Assembly (NCBI GenBank): GCA_002748015.1
Contig: PDRH01000019.1
Span: 1 to 11,265 of the forward strand
Direction of reading: 5' to 3'
DNA length: 11,265 nt
From: Bacteroidota bacterium
GTDB lineage: Bacteria; Bacteroidota; Bacteroidia; Bacteroidales; CAJPTX01
Made by a program: the position numbers and the translations under genes. This document shows, piece after piece, positions 1 through 6,991 of this stretch. Below the pieces are notes generated by a model. The model had not been told where the DNA came from. It did not search any database and saw only the letters and a list, made by a program, of their open reading frames with translations. Position 1 is the first letter of the stretch, and the number at the start of each line of letters is the position of its first letter.

Positions 1-3000
1 GCAACGGATAGACCTGAACTGCTTGCGGCGCACTGAGCTTCTTACACCCATTCGAATTCATCCCCCGCGCATACACTTGGTAGGTCATGGGCACCGCATC
101 TTTATTCTCGTACACATGCTCCCTGGAGAACTTTCCACTCCCAGCGGGTGCCTCTTCCACACCAGCTTCCCCTGTACCCAAATCCTTGGCGCTCACCGCC
201 TCGAAGTAGAAGTTCACGTCAGTACAATTCGTCGCCGTGGCCTTTGCCTCAATCGGAGCACCAGAGCAAACCTCGTTCAAAGGCAACGGCGCAAGAACGA
301 CACTCTGTGCTGCCGGAGCGGTAAAATTCACCACCTCAGACTCCTGCGAGCAACCCGTCGTAGATGTTACCGTGAAATATACCGACTTAGCTCCAGTTCC
401 TGTATACTCCTTGACGTACTTCGGCGGGCTGGGCACCGTAATGCTCGGATCCGTCGGGGCAACGCCACCATCCCACTCCCAAACGGCAGCCGGACAGCTA
501 TTGGTTGCGCTCTCGTAGCACTGCGAATCATCACGAAAATCCACTATCAACGGATTGCATATCGGTGTCCGCACATCATACCAAATCTTTGCCTTCACCT
601 CAGGGAAAACCTTCAAGTCCAAGGAGGCCGTCCGCTCGCAGCCAAACCTATTCGAACCCTTCAGGTTCAGCACATACGTACGCACCCCCAGACCATCCTC
701 ATTCTTATTGTAAAGAACCGTCTCGTCCGACGTGAGCGGCGTACTACCCAGCAGAAAATCTAGCTTCTCTGCACCACCATTATCCGCGTACTTGATCTTC
801 ACCGGAGCGCAAAGCTCCTGCACCGTCGCCGTACCAACGTTGGGCCATGCGCCATACGGGGCAGTAAAGTTACCCTTGATATCCCGTGTAATCTGCTGAA
901 GGCTAATCTCAGGATCCACGCGTGGATAGGTCTTAACCACCTTGGGGTCAGAGTACTTCACGCAGCCCCTATCCTCAATCTTAAGACGAATCTCCTCCCC
1001 CAAATCTTTCGTAAAGCTCGTATTCTTCTGGCTATAGAGGTATTCACCAGCTGTCGCACCTGCTCCAACCGTAGTAGCCGGATTAAAAGCCGGAGTCGGC
1101 ACGGCAGTCGTGGGAAGATCCCTCACCTCCCAACTATAGTTTATCGTTGGGAGCTTAGGCACCGGCAGCTCAGAGTTATCCTCTATCGTAATCTGACGAT
1201 TACCTTCCTTATCGTCAGGACAGGCCGCCGCCATAGTCGCCGGGATAACTATCCGGGGCTTGATGTAGCCACGCAGTGTGAACTCATACGACAACTCGCG
1301 GGCACAACCGCTTGCACCATTCAGGAAAAGCTTCACCCTCAGGCGCTTATCCTTCATTGTCGTATTCACGAAAATCCGTCGGAAGGGATCCATCGTCGTA
1401 GCACCTCCGGCTATGTTACCCGCAGAGAACGTATGCGACTTCCATTTCCCTGTTGCATCATTGAATTCCTCCCAAACCCAGCGGAAGCCTGTTGCGGCCT
1501 CTAGGTTCTCCACGGGCAATTCCAGTGCCATCGGAGAGCAGTAGGACTCGCCCGCAACTGCGGAGTTATCCGGAAGATTTGCATGCACATAGTTCGCCGG
1601 ATCAGCACCCGTCGCATCCTTATGGCTCGCCGTACCGAAGGCCGCATAGGGCGTAGGGGAGAGGGGTAGCAAAAGCGACATCTCATCCGGACAATCATCT
1701 TTCTGCACCTTCAGGCTCACCTGAACGTACTGCCCGGCCTGCAGCTTATCGATGCACAAATCCACCTTATCCCCATTGGGAGCCTGGGCACCATTCGGGA
1801 CTGCAACCCCACCGCTATGCGGCTCGGGTACCGGATGCTCGTACATCGCACCATTCAACGCGGGCAGCGGCTGAGAGGTCGCACCAGCCGTACCTGGCTC
1901 ACCATCCCACAGCTTTACCGTCCACGTGAACTTGTCCGGATTACCCTGGCTCGTCGGATCCAGTGTCTCCACCAGCGGAACGCACTGCAGACCCGGCTCG
2001 CTCGACTTCACGGCAATGTTGGCTATAACCCCAGGCTTAACGATGAAAGCCGGGGAAGCCGTAAAGGTGGCCGGACACTTCCGATGCTTATTCGTCAACT
2101 TGAGTGTCAGCGGTATAGAAACCTCACCCGCACCCGGACGAACCTTAAACGCCTTATCACCCTGCAGACGAATAATCTTAGCGGTACCCTTCACATTGCC
2201 GATATCCCACTCATGCCAAAAGCGGCTACGCTGTTCGGTTGTAAGGTTCGATGCCTGCGCCTGAATACCAACCGGGCTACAAAGCTTGCTCGGGGGCACC
2301 GCAGTCATGTCTATCGGACCACCATCTATGAAAGCATTCGGATTATTCGGATCCTTTATCCGTTGAACCAGCTCTACGACCGGCTCCTTCACCGCCTCCT
2401 GAACCACGATCGGCACCGTCACCGCAGCCCGGCACATCCCATTCCTCGCAAGAATACGAAGCCTATGAGTTACAGGATCCCCCCGCTTGTGCGGCGGGCT
2501 CAGACCCGGTTTGAGGGAGGTATACTCTATCGGGAAATCCCAGCTGGCCTCCTTACCACCATTGGTAAAACTAGCCTTAGGCACCGATGCCTGCTCCACA
2601 AACTCGCCGTCACCATCCGTCTGCACAAGGAAGACAACGTGAGTCGCCTCGCCTATACCCTTTACCCTAAATTCTACGGGAGCAGGGTTGGGGGGCGCCG
2701 GCGCCGGATTTACCTTACCATCATGCGGACCGCAGTAGTAGGGAGGTACGCTGCTGACCAGAACCGGCTGCAAAGGCTCAGAGAGCTCTACCTTAACCCG
2801 GCTGCTGGACTTGATATCGCAAACACCAAGCCGACTGACCTCTACCGTCATCGGCTGCGTTATACCCTCATACGTCGCAGTGCAAGAATCCATCCCCGCC
2901 TGCGCCAAACCCTGCGACGGCTTCCACTCGTAGGTAAACCAATCGGAAATCTTGCGATTCTCAATGTAGGCAGAAAGCTGTATGGTATCGTTCTTGCATA

Positions 3001-3721
3001 TCTGAAGCGGATCCTTCGGCGTCGCCGGCGGATTGGAGGGATCATAACCAATATCCGGCAACCTCTCACGGCCAATATCCAAATTCTCCTCCAGGTTGAG
3101 CATCATCGAAGTGGGGATATCTGCCTGGTAATCATCTGCAAAATTGTAACCCTTCGCAGTATGTCCACGCCAAACGAACATATCCCCCGGCAATGGAGCA
3201 GACGGATCGGCCTTCGGCTTACGCAGCACCCCAACGTGGAACACGTTACCCGTATTGATTATCTGGTACTGAGCACCAGCCTCTATATCGCCTATATCCT
3301 CATTCAGCTCAATATCAAAGTAGCGCCAGCCACCGCTATTGGGAACAGAGCTCGGCAGGGGATCAAAGTTCGAGGGAACCTGCGCATTCAGCTTGCTCAG
3401 AATATTCGTAAAGAGAAGCGGATCATCAACCCACTTATCCACCTCCAGCTTACGAATCTTGAAGCCCCCAAGCCCAAGCGTCTCATTCTTCACCCACAGA
3501 ACGAAGCGCAACCAGACATGTCGCTCCCCTCCCTCATATACCATCTGATGGAATTCACCCTGTACCTGACGCTGCCCATTGCACTTCGTCAAGCCATCCG
3601 CCAAATCCGGAAAATTGCCCTCATCCACGGCCCGCGCACTACTAGCCAGACCCGCAAATAGCAGGCAGAAAAAGACCGGCAGCCAAACGCTACGCCTACG
3701 CAACAGAACAAGTACTCTCAT
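1..3721 (-). CDS. Large secreted PKD/Ig-like multidomain protein (3' end outside window)
   Basis: The frame opens with ATG at 3721-3719 and runs without a stop to the left edge, giving at least 1240 residues. A signal peptide is clear: Arg-rich start (RRR at 8-10), hydrophobic core at about 12-26, and an ARA cleavage motif at 29-31, so the protein is exported. Residues 32-235 form an N-terminal domain I cannot assign. From about 240 on, nine Ig/PKD-like modules follow, each opening with a Cys (242, 330, 481, 580, 728, 834, 971, 1055, 1152) and closing with a Cys, usually after Gly (301, 430, 549, 677, 806, 920, 1028, 1124, 1226). Module one has the E-W-K-P-S-x-G-L pattern and module eight the W-E-W-D-G pattern typical of PKD-like domains in Bacteroidota surface proteins. 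It is probably a cell-surface or type IX-secreted adhesin or structural protein; the C-terminal sorting or gliding-motility-type domain that would confirm this lies beyond the window. A promoter stands 92 bases upstream of the ATG. Reading frame certain; function inferred. Confidence 0.9.
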   Translation of the reverse strand, partial: MRVLVLLRRRSVWLPVFFCLLFAGLASSARAVDEGNFPDLADGLTKCNGQRQVQGEFHQMVYEGGERHVWLRFVLWVKNETLGLGGFKIRKLEVDKWVDDPLLFTNILSKLNAQVPSNFDPLPSSVPNSGGWRYFDIELNEDIGDIEAGAQYQIINTGNVFHVGVLRKPKADPSAPLPGDMFVWRGHTAKGYNFADDYQADIPTSMMLNLEENLDIGRERLPDIGYDPSNPPATPKDPLQICKNDTIQLSAYIENRKISDWFTYEWKPSQGLAQAGMDSCTATYEGITQPMTVEVSRLGVCDIKSSSRVKVELSEPLQPVLVSSVPPYYCGPHDGKVNPAPAPPNPAPVEFRVKGIGEATHVVFLVQTDGDGEFVEQASVPKASFTNGGKEASWDFPIEYTSLKPGLSPPHKRGDPVTHRLRILARNGMCRAAVTVPIVVQEAVKEPVVELVQRIKDPNNPNAFIDGGPIDMTAVPPSKLCSPVGIQAQASNLTTEQRSRFWHEWDIGNVKGTAKIIRLQGDKAFKVRPGAGEVSIPLTLKLTNKHRKCPATFTASPAFIVKPGVIANIAVKSSEPGLQCVPLVETLDPTSQGNPDKFTWTVKLWDGEPGTAGATSQPLPALNGAMYEHPVPEPHSGGVAVPNGAQAPNGDKVDLCIDKLQAGQYVQVSLKVQKDDCPDEMSLLLPLSPTPYAAFGTASHKDATGADPANYVHANLPDNSAVAGESYCSPMALELPVENLEAATGFRWVWEEFNDATGKWKSHTFSAGNIAGGATTMDPFRRIFVNTTMKDKRLRVKLFLNGASGCARELSYEFTLRGYIKPRIVIPATMAAACPDDKEGNRQITIEDNSELPVPKLPTINYSWEVRDLPTTAVPTPAFNPATTVGAGATAGEYLYSQKNTSFTKDLGEEIRLKIEDRGCVKYSDPKVVKTYPRVDPEISLQQITRDIKGNFTAPYGAWPNVGTATVQELCAPVKIKYADNGGAEKLDFLLGSTPLTSDETVLYNKNEDGLGVRTYVLNLKGSNRFGCERTASLDLKVFPEVKAKIWYDVRTPICNPLIVDFRDDSQCYESATNSCPAAVWEWDGGVAPTDPSITVPSPPKYVKEYTGTGAKSVYFTVTSTTGCSQESEVVNFTAPAAQSVVLAPLPLNEVCSGAPIEAKATATNCTDVNFYFEAVSAKDLGTGEAGVEEAPAGSGKFSREHVYENKDAVPMTYQVYARGMNSNGCKKLSAPQAVQVYPL

Positions 3722-3812
3722 GCCTAACATACCTCATCGCTTTCGTTCAAAGGGCCATGCAAAAAAAGCCCATCCCCAAGAGCCCAATCGCAAACATACT
3801 ATTCGCCCATTG

Positions 3813-3844
3813 CAAAGATATGATAATTTAATCGCCCACGCAAA
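3813..3844 (-). promoter_or_regulatory. Bacteroidota-type promoter of the large PKD-like gene
   Basis: On the minus strand TTTG (3844-3841) is followed after exactly 20 bases by TATCTTTG (3820-3813). This matches the Bacteroidota sigma-ABfr consensus (TTTG, 19-21 bases, TAnnTTTG) at every defined position. It lies in the 164-base gap after aroC and points at the large secreted gene, predicting a leader of roughly 85 bases. A second -7-like element, TATGTTTG (3798-3791), follows it but has no -33 box at the right distance. Confidence 0.72.
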
Positions 3845-3885
3845 CAGAAAAGCCAAGCCAAAGACGATATTTGACCAATGCAACC

Positions 3886-4884
3886 TTATACAGAACGAAT
3901 GCAGTCCAGCGAGGGGGCAAAATCTGCAAGAACCAACGCACAGGCCGCCTCTACAACCACGGGCGTACGAAGCGCAAAGCAAGCATCATGCCGACCGCCA
4001 ACACGCACAGTATCAGGCCGACCAAGCGAGAAGTCAAAGCTCGATTGCGAACGAGCAATGCTGGCTGTCGGGCGAAAGGCCACGCGCAGATCCACAGGCA
4101 TCCCATTGCTCAACCCACCGTTGATCCCACCAGAATTATTGCTCGACATCGCTCCAGACGCATCCAGTAGCCTGTCATTGAAATCAGAACCCAGCATAGC
4201 CGCACCACGAAAGCCCGCACCAAACTCCACGCCCTTCACCCCCGGAATCGAGAATAGCATGCTCGCCAACCTGGACTCTAGCGAACCAAAGAAGGGAGCA
4301 CCCACCCCCACCCCCAAACCCTCAATTCTGCACGCAACTACCCCACCCAGCGAATCGCCAGAACGCAGCACCTCATCGAGCAGCTCAAAGTAATCGCGCT
4401 GGCCACCAACCTCCACAACCCCAGCCGCTATGCGCACACCATCCCACACGCAATCCAAGAGGCGCTTGGCCACCACGCCAGCACATACTAGCCCCACCGT
4501 CATACGCCCAGAGAACATCCCCCCACCACGGAGGTCCGCATAACCGCCCCACTTCACCCCCGCGGGATAATCCGCATGCCCAGGCCGTGGCCACGTGGCA
4601 AAATCCCTATAGTCACCGCCACGCTGCGCCGCATTGACCACCTCGATGCAGAGAGGACCACCCGTTGTATACCCGCCGTGCACACCGCTTGCAAAACGCA
4701 TATCATCCTCTTCCACGCGCGCAGTTGTGCCCCTAGCACCACCTCGCCGCCTACCCAAATCCACGGCAAAATCCGAAACATCCAACGGCATACCAGCCGG
4801 AACACCATCAATCACCACGCCGACCACAGGCCCATGCGAAGTACCAAAAAGCGAAACCCGAAAACGACTACCAAAACTATTCAC
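3886..4884 (-). CDS. aroC: Chorismate synthase
   Basis: Converts 5-enolpyruvylshikimate-3-phosphate to chorismate, the last shikimate-pathway step, using reduced FMN; cytosolic homotetramer. All family landmarks are present in order: the N-terminal SFGSRF...GTSHGP block with catalytic His17, the R-P-G-H-A-D-Y block with the second catalytic His at 103, the RGGGMFSGR stretch (119-127), SNNSGGINGG near 248-257, and the C-terminal GRHD (297-300) followed by the hydrophobic VVVEAACALVLAD helix. The start is GTG (4884-4882): it gives the expected family N-terminus (M-N-S-F-G), and the frame is closed by a stop a few codons upstream, while the nearby ATG is out of frame. At 332 residues it is slightly shorter than usual (about 350-365), the difference lying mainly at the C-terminus. 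Most bacterial homologues have GESHG where this has GTSHG. A weak promoter candidate lies at 5044-5051. Confidence 0.96.
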   Translation of the reverse strand: MNSFGSRFRVSLFGTSHGPVVGVVIDGVPAGMPLDVSDFAVDLGRRRGGARGTTARVEEDDMRFASGVHGGYTTGGPLCIEVVNAAQRGGDYRDFATWPRPGHADYPAGVKWGGYADLRGGGMFSGRMTVGLVCAGVVAKRLLDCVWDGVRIAAGVVEVGGQRDYFELLDEVLRSGDSLGGVVACRIEGLGVGVGAPFFGSLESRLASMLFSIPGVKGVEFGAGFRGAAMLGSDFNDRLLDASGAMSSNNSGGINGGLSNGMPVDLRVAFRPTASIARSQSSFDFSLGRPDTVRVGGRHDACFALRTPVVVEAACALVLADFAPSLDCIRSV

Positions 4885-5043
4885 AAGCCATTCTAAACTA
4901 ATGCGCAGCTACACGTTACCAGACCCCAATCCCATTTGTAATTATGCCCCTTTTGGCGGGCGACACTGACGGTACATGCTTCTACCAATTCGGTAAACAC
5001 CACTATACCAACACCCTACACACCGCCACATGCACCTACTCGA

Positions 5044-5051
5044 CAAACTTA
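5044..5051 (-). promoter_or_regulatory. Possible -7 element for aroC
   Basis: The minus strand reads TAAGTTTG (5051-5044), a full match to TAnnTTTG. No TTG or TTTG stands 19-21 bases upstream, so support is one box only. It would give aroC a leader of about 155 bases. It is the only perfect -7 match between aroC and the tRNA on this strand. Confidence 0.3.
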
Positions 5052-5154
5052 CCCAAGCCAGCAGCCCGTAGCAGCAGGCAGCTCGCCGCATCGCTGACCA
5101 CCCAAATTAAAGCACCCCAAAAGGGCAATCTCAAGACAAATTCACCCGCACACC

Positions 5155-5184
5155 TTGCAAATGAAAAAGAAACCACTACCTTTG
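5155..5184 (+). promoter_or_regulatory. Bacteroidota-type promoter of tRNA-Thr
   Basis: TTG (5155-5157) is followed after 19 bases by TACCTTTG (5177-5184), an exact TAnnTTTG match. The -7 box ends 11 bases before the first base of the mature tRNA, so transcription would start just upstream of the tRNA. Confidence 0.75.
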
Positions 5185-5195
5185 CACCCGCAATC

Positions 5196-5268
5196 GCCTC
5201 TTTAGCTCAGTTGGTAGAGCAGCTCATTCGTAATGAGCAGGTCGTGGGTTCGAGTCCCATGAGAGGCT
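5196..5268 (+). tRNA. tRNA-Thr (anticodon CGT)
   Basis: The 73-base cloverleaf folds fully. The acceptor stem pairs GCCTCTT (5196-5202) with GAGAGGC (5261-5267), with one G-T pair at its base. The D arm is GCTC/GAGC. The anticodon arm GCTCA/TGAGC encloses the loop TTCGTAA, so the anticodon is CGT, reading ACG (Thr). The T arm GTGGG/CCCAT has the loop TTCGAGT, with one G-T closing pair. The discriminator base is T (5268) and no CCA is encoded, so CCA must be added after transcription. It is the only plus-strand gene in the window, with its own promoter and terminator. Confidence 0.97.
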
Positions 5269-5280
5269 CTAGGGCATAGC

Positions 5281-6099
5281 CTAGTAGCTCAGGTATCCCC
5301 GACCTCCCGCGCGAGGTTCGGGGATTTTTCCTTTGTTACCCATCAGAACCCGGAGCATGCTATCCACCTCCCCGCTCCTATCCCCACGCACCAGCTCACC
5401 AGAACGATACTCCTGCTCACGCTCCACCTTACCCCTAGGAGTATAGAAGCGCCAGATACCATCACGCTTACCATCACGGAACTGCCCCCGAAGACGCACC
5501 GCCCCATTGGGGTAGTACGTAACGCTAGGCCCCTGCTCCACACCGCGCACCATCTTCCAGCGCATGCGCAACGCACCATTACCGTAGTACTGCTCCTGCA
5601 GCCCATCCATCTCCCCATTCGACCACGAGCCAACGCTCCCCTTATGCCCATTGTCCTGATACTCCACAAAGCGACCATGCTTCAAACCACGACGCCAGCC
5701 CTCCTCACGGATTAAGCGACGACCAGAAAAGTACTCCCACTTCCCATCCTTACGCCTGTCATAGTACCCTCCACGCCCCTCTACCCTACCCATCTCATCG
5801 TAAATCACCACCTGGCAGGTATGCCCATCCGACCCATAATCCATCACGCTCACTACCTGCCCACCACCGGAATAGCGAGTCGTCCGGCCTACAGCACGCC
5901 CATGCGAAAATTCAGCACGGTACTTGAGGCGACCGTTGTTGTAGTACGCACGCCAGAAACCATGGCGCTCACCCTGTGAATCGTACTCATTCCAGACCGT
6001 ATCACCCCCACCGGCATACACCATACCAACCCCAAAAAACAAAACACCCAGGGCCAGCAGGAAAGACCTACCGGCAAAACCTAATCGATATCGAAGCAT
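5281..6099 (-). CDS. Secreted YwqK/MORN-type repeat protein
   Basis: A 272-residue protein with a signal peptide (hydrophobic 13-28, cleavage likely after V-Y-A at 27-29). The mature part is a chain of about eight repeats of roughly 23 residues with the pattern G-x-W-x-x-Y-x-x-N-G-x-L-x-x-x-x-x-Y/F-x-x-G, for example at 47-64, 119-137, 141-158, 165-182, 190-207 and 214-231. This is the MORN_2 / 'YwqK family antitoxin' type of repeat, which builds an extended beta sheet; despite the family name no toxin gene is adjacent and an antitoxin role is not supported here. The signal peptide implies a periplasmic or outer-membrane location. It starts 45 bases after the CoA-transferase stop, with no promoter motif between, so the two are probably co-transcribed. 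Its last residues (about 256-270) are encoded by the antisense of the tRNA terminator. Molecular function unknown. Confidence 0.88.
   Translation of the reverse strand: MLRYRLGFAGRSFLLALGVLFFGVGMVYAGGGDTVWNEYDSQGERHGFWRAYYNNGRLKYRAEFSHGRAVGRTTRYSGGGQVVSVMDYGSDGHTCQVVIYDEMGRVEGRGGYYDRRKDGKWEYFSGRRLIREEGWRRGLKHGRFVEYQDNGHKGSVGSWSNGEMDGLQEQYYGNGALRMRWKMVRGVEQGPSVTYYPNGAVRLRGQFRDGKRDGIWRFYTPRGKVEREQEYRSGELVRGDRSGEVDSMLRVLMGNKGKIPEPRAGGRGYLSY
5295..5329 (+). terminator. Intrinsic terminator of tRNA-Thr
   Basis: The arm ATCCCCGACCTC (5295-5306) pairs with GAGGTTCGGGGAT (5313-5325) with a single bulged T, around a 6-base loop, and is followed by a T run (5325-5329). It begins 26 bases after the tRNA end. 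No T run follows in the minus-strand direction, so it serves the plus strand. It lies entirely inside the 3' coding end of the convergent YwqK-like gene. Confidence 0.85.
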
Positions 6100-6144
6100 G
6101 AAAACGGTTTTAGAAATACCTAAATCGCGCCTTAATCGCCCTAT

Positions 6145-6816
6145 CTACTGCCCAGCCAGACGGCAGGAACGCAACGAAACGAGGTAATCCACCAGCAGAC
6201 CAGGAGTATGCACATGCTCCGGCTTGATTCCCCCAACCTCGAGCAGCTCATCCACCTCGGCAATAACTGTATCAGCCGCCATCGCCATCAGCGGATTGAA
6301 ATTCTGCGCTGTGCCACGATAAACGATATTTCCTGACCGGTCGCCTGCCGCCCCCTTTATTATCGCAAAATCCGCCCGAAGGGGCTTCTCCAGCAGGTAG
6401 TCCACCCCATCCACGCTCACCTTTTGCTTACCCTCGGCGATGACCGTACCCACGCCGGTATGCGTCAGCACGCCACCCAGACCCGCACCACCGCAACGAA
6501 TGCGCTCCACCAGCGTACCCTGCGGCGAGAACTCCACATCCAAACGCCCCTGCATCATCAGCGAGGACGCATCCGGATTGCTGCTGATATCAGAAGTTAT
6601 CACCTTCCGAACCTGCCCACGGCGAATCAGCTGGCCTGCACCACGCTCCGGGTAACCCGTATCATTGAGAATAAGCGTCAAATCGCGCACGCCGCTAGCT
6701 ACCAGCGCATCGATAATCTCCATCGGCGAACCATGCGACAAGAAGCCACCCAGCATCACCGTTGAACCATCAGCTATCATTGCCGCAGCCTCCTGCGCAC
6801 TTATGCCCTTTGCCAT
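6145..6816 (-). CDS. atoD: CoA-transferase subunit A (AtoD/ScoA type)
   Basis: The alpha subunit of a family I CoA-transferase, which exchanges CoA between acetate or butyrate and an acyl- or acetoacetyl-CoA; cytosolic, normally an alpha2-beta2 complex. The 223 residues match the usual subunit length (about 220). The family signature is complete at residues 16-31: D-G-S-T-V-M-L-G-G-F-L-S-H-G-S-P. Other hallmark stretches are RDLTLILNDTGYPERG, RVRKVITS-type block (here QVRKVITSDISSNPD), FSPQGTLVERIRCGGAGLGG, LLEKPLRADFAIIKG, and ARNFNP-type TAQNFNPLMAMAADTVIAEVDE, all very close to Escherichia coli AtoD. The catalytic glutamate of this enzyme family is in the beta subunit, which is not next to this gene on either side. 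It has its own promoter about 100 bases upstream and an AAAGG site 8 bases before the ATG. Substrate cannot be told from sequence; butyrate/acetate is plausible for an amino-acid fermenter. Confidence 0.95.
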   Translation of the reverse strand: MAKGISAQEAAAMIADGSTVMLGGFLSHGSPMEIIDALVASGVRDLTLILNDTGYPERGAGQLIRRGQVRKVITSDISSNPDASSLMMQGRLDVEFSPQGTLVERIRCGGAGLGGVLTHTGVGTVIAEGKQKVSVDGVDYLLEKPLRADFAIIKGAAGDRSGNIVYRGTAQNFNPLMAMAADTVIAEVDELLEVGGIKPEHVHTPGLLVDYLVSLRSCRLAGQ

Positions 6817-6916
6817 ACTAAAAACCTTTCCTTTGCATTAAGCAGTACAACCATGCCTAGACTCCACCGCCCAGCCGACAAAAACACAACAAAAGCTAGG
6901 ACACCGAGTCCAAGAG

Positions 6917-6947
6917 CAAAAGTAGCACTTTTCACAACCCTAGCCAA
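6917..6947 (-). promoter_or_regulatory. Bacteroidota-type promoter of the CoA-transferase gene
   Basis: On the minus strand TTG (6947-6945) is followed after 20 bases by TACTTTTG (6924-6917), an exact TAnnTTTG match with correct spacing. It lies in the gap after the AsmA-like gene and would drive the CoA-transferase and the YwqK-like gene, with a leader of about 95 bases. Confidence 0.68.
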
Positions 6948-6991
6948 CCGCCGCACCGCTAGGCACAAGCCAACAACCTAGGCCAACAGGC

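Larger units (their letters stand above)
4885..5195. other. Intergenic region between aroC and tRNA-Thr
   Basis: This stretch of 311 bases between the divergent aroC and tRNA-Thr genes holds no convincing protein gene. It contains the tRNA promoter at its right end (5155-5184) and a possible aroC -7 element, TAAGTTTG on the minus strand at 5051-5044, without a clear -33 partner. I see no riboswitch, repeat or strong hairpin in the rest. Confidence 0.6.

Noticed and set aside
23..763. Plus-strand open frame of 246 codons
   Set aside because: Antisense of the same large gene; composition is Arg/His-rich and shows no recognisable domain.
1817..3661. Plus-strand open frame of 614 codons
   Set aside because: It is the antisense of the large secreted gene. 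Its product is Arg/Leu-rich with no domain or signal peptide, while the minus strand has a signal peptide, PKD-like modules and a promoter.
3579..4124. Plus-strand frames across 3579-4393
   Set aside because: They span the antisense of the large gene's start, the promoter gap and the end of aroC; no domain, low-complexity composition.
4872..4879. TAGTTTTG -7 match on the minus strand at the aroC start
   Set aside because: It lies inside the first codons of aroC, so it cannot drive aroC, and no -33 box is at the right distance.
4944..5279. Plus-strand frame of 111 codons running through the tRNA
   Set aside because: It reads straight through tRNA-Thr and its promoter, which are both strongly supported.
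5281..6099. Toxin-antitoxin module suggested by the YwqK 'antitoxin' family name
   Set aside because: The protein has a signal peptide and no toxin-like partner is adjacent; the name comes from repeat similarity only.
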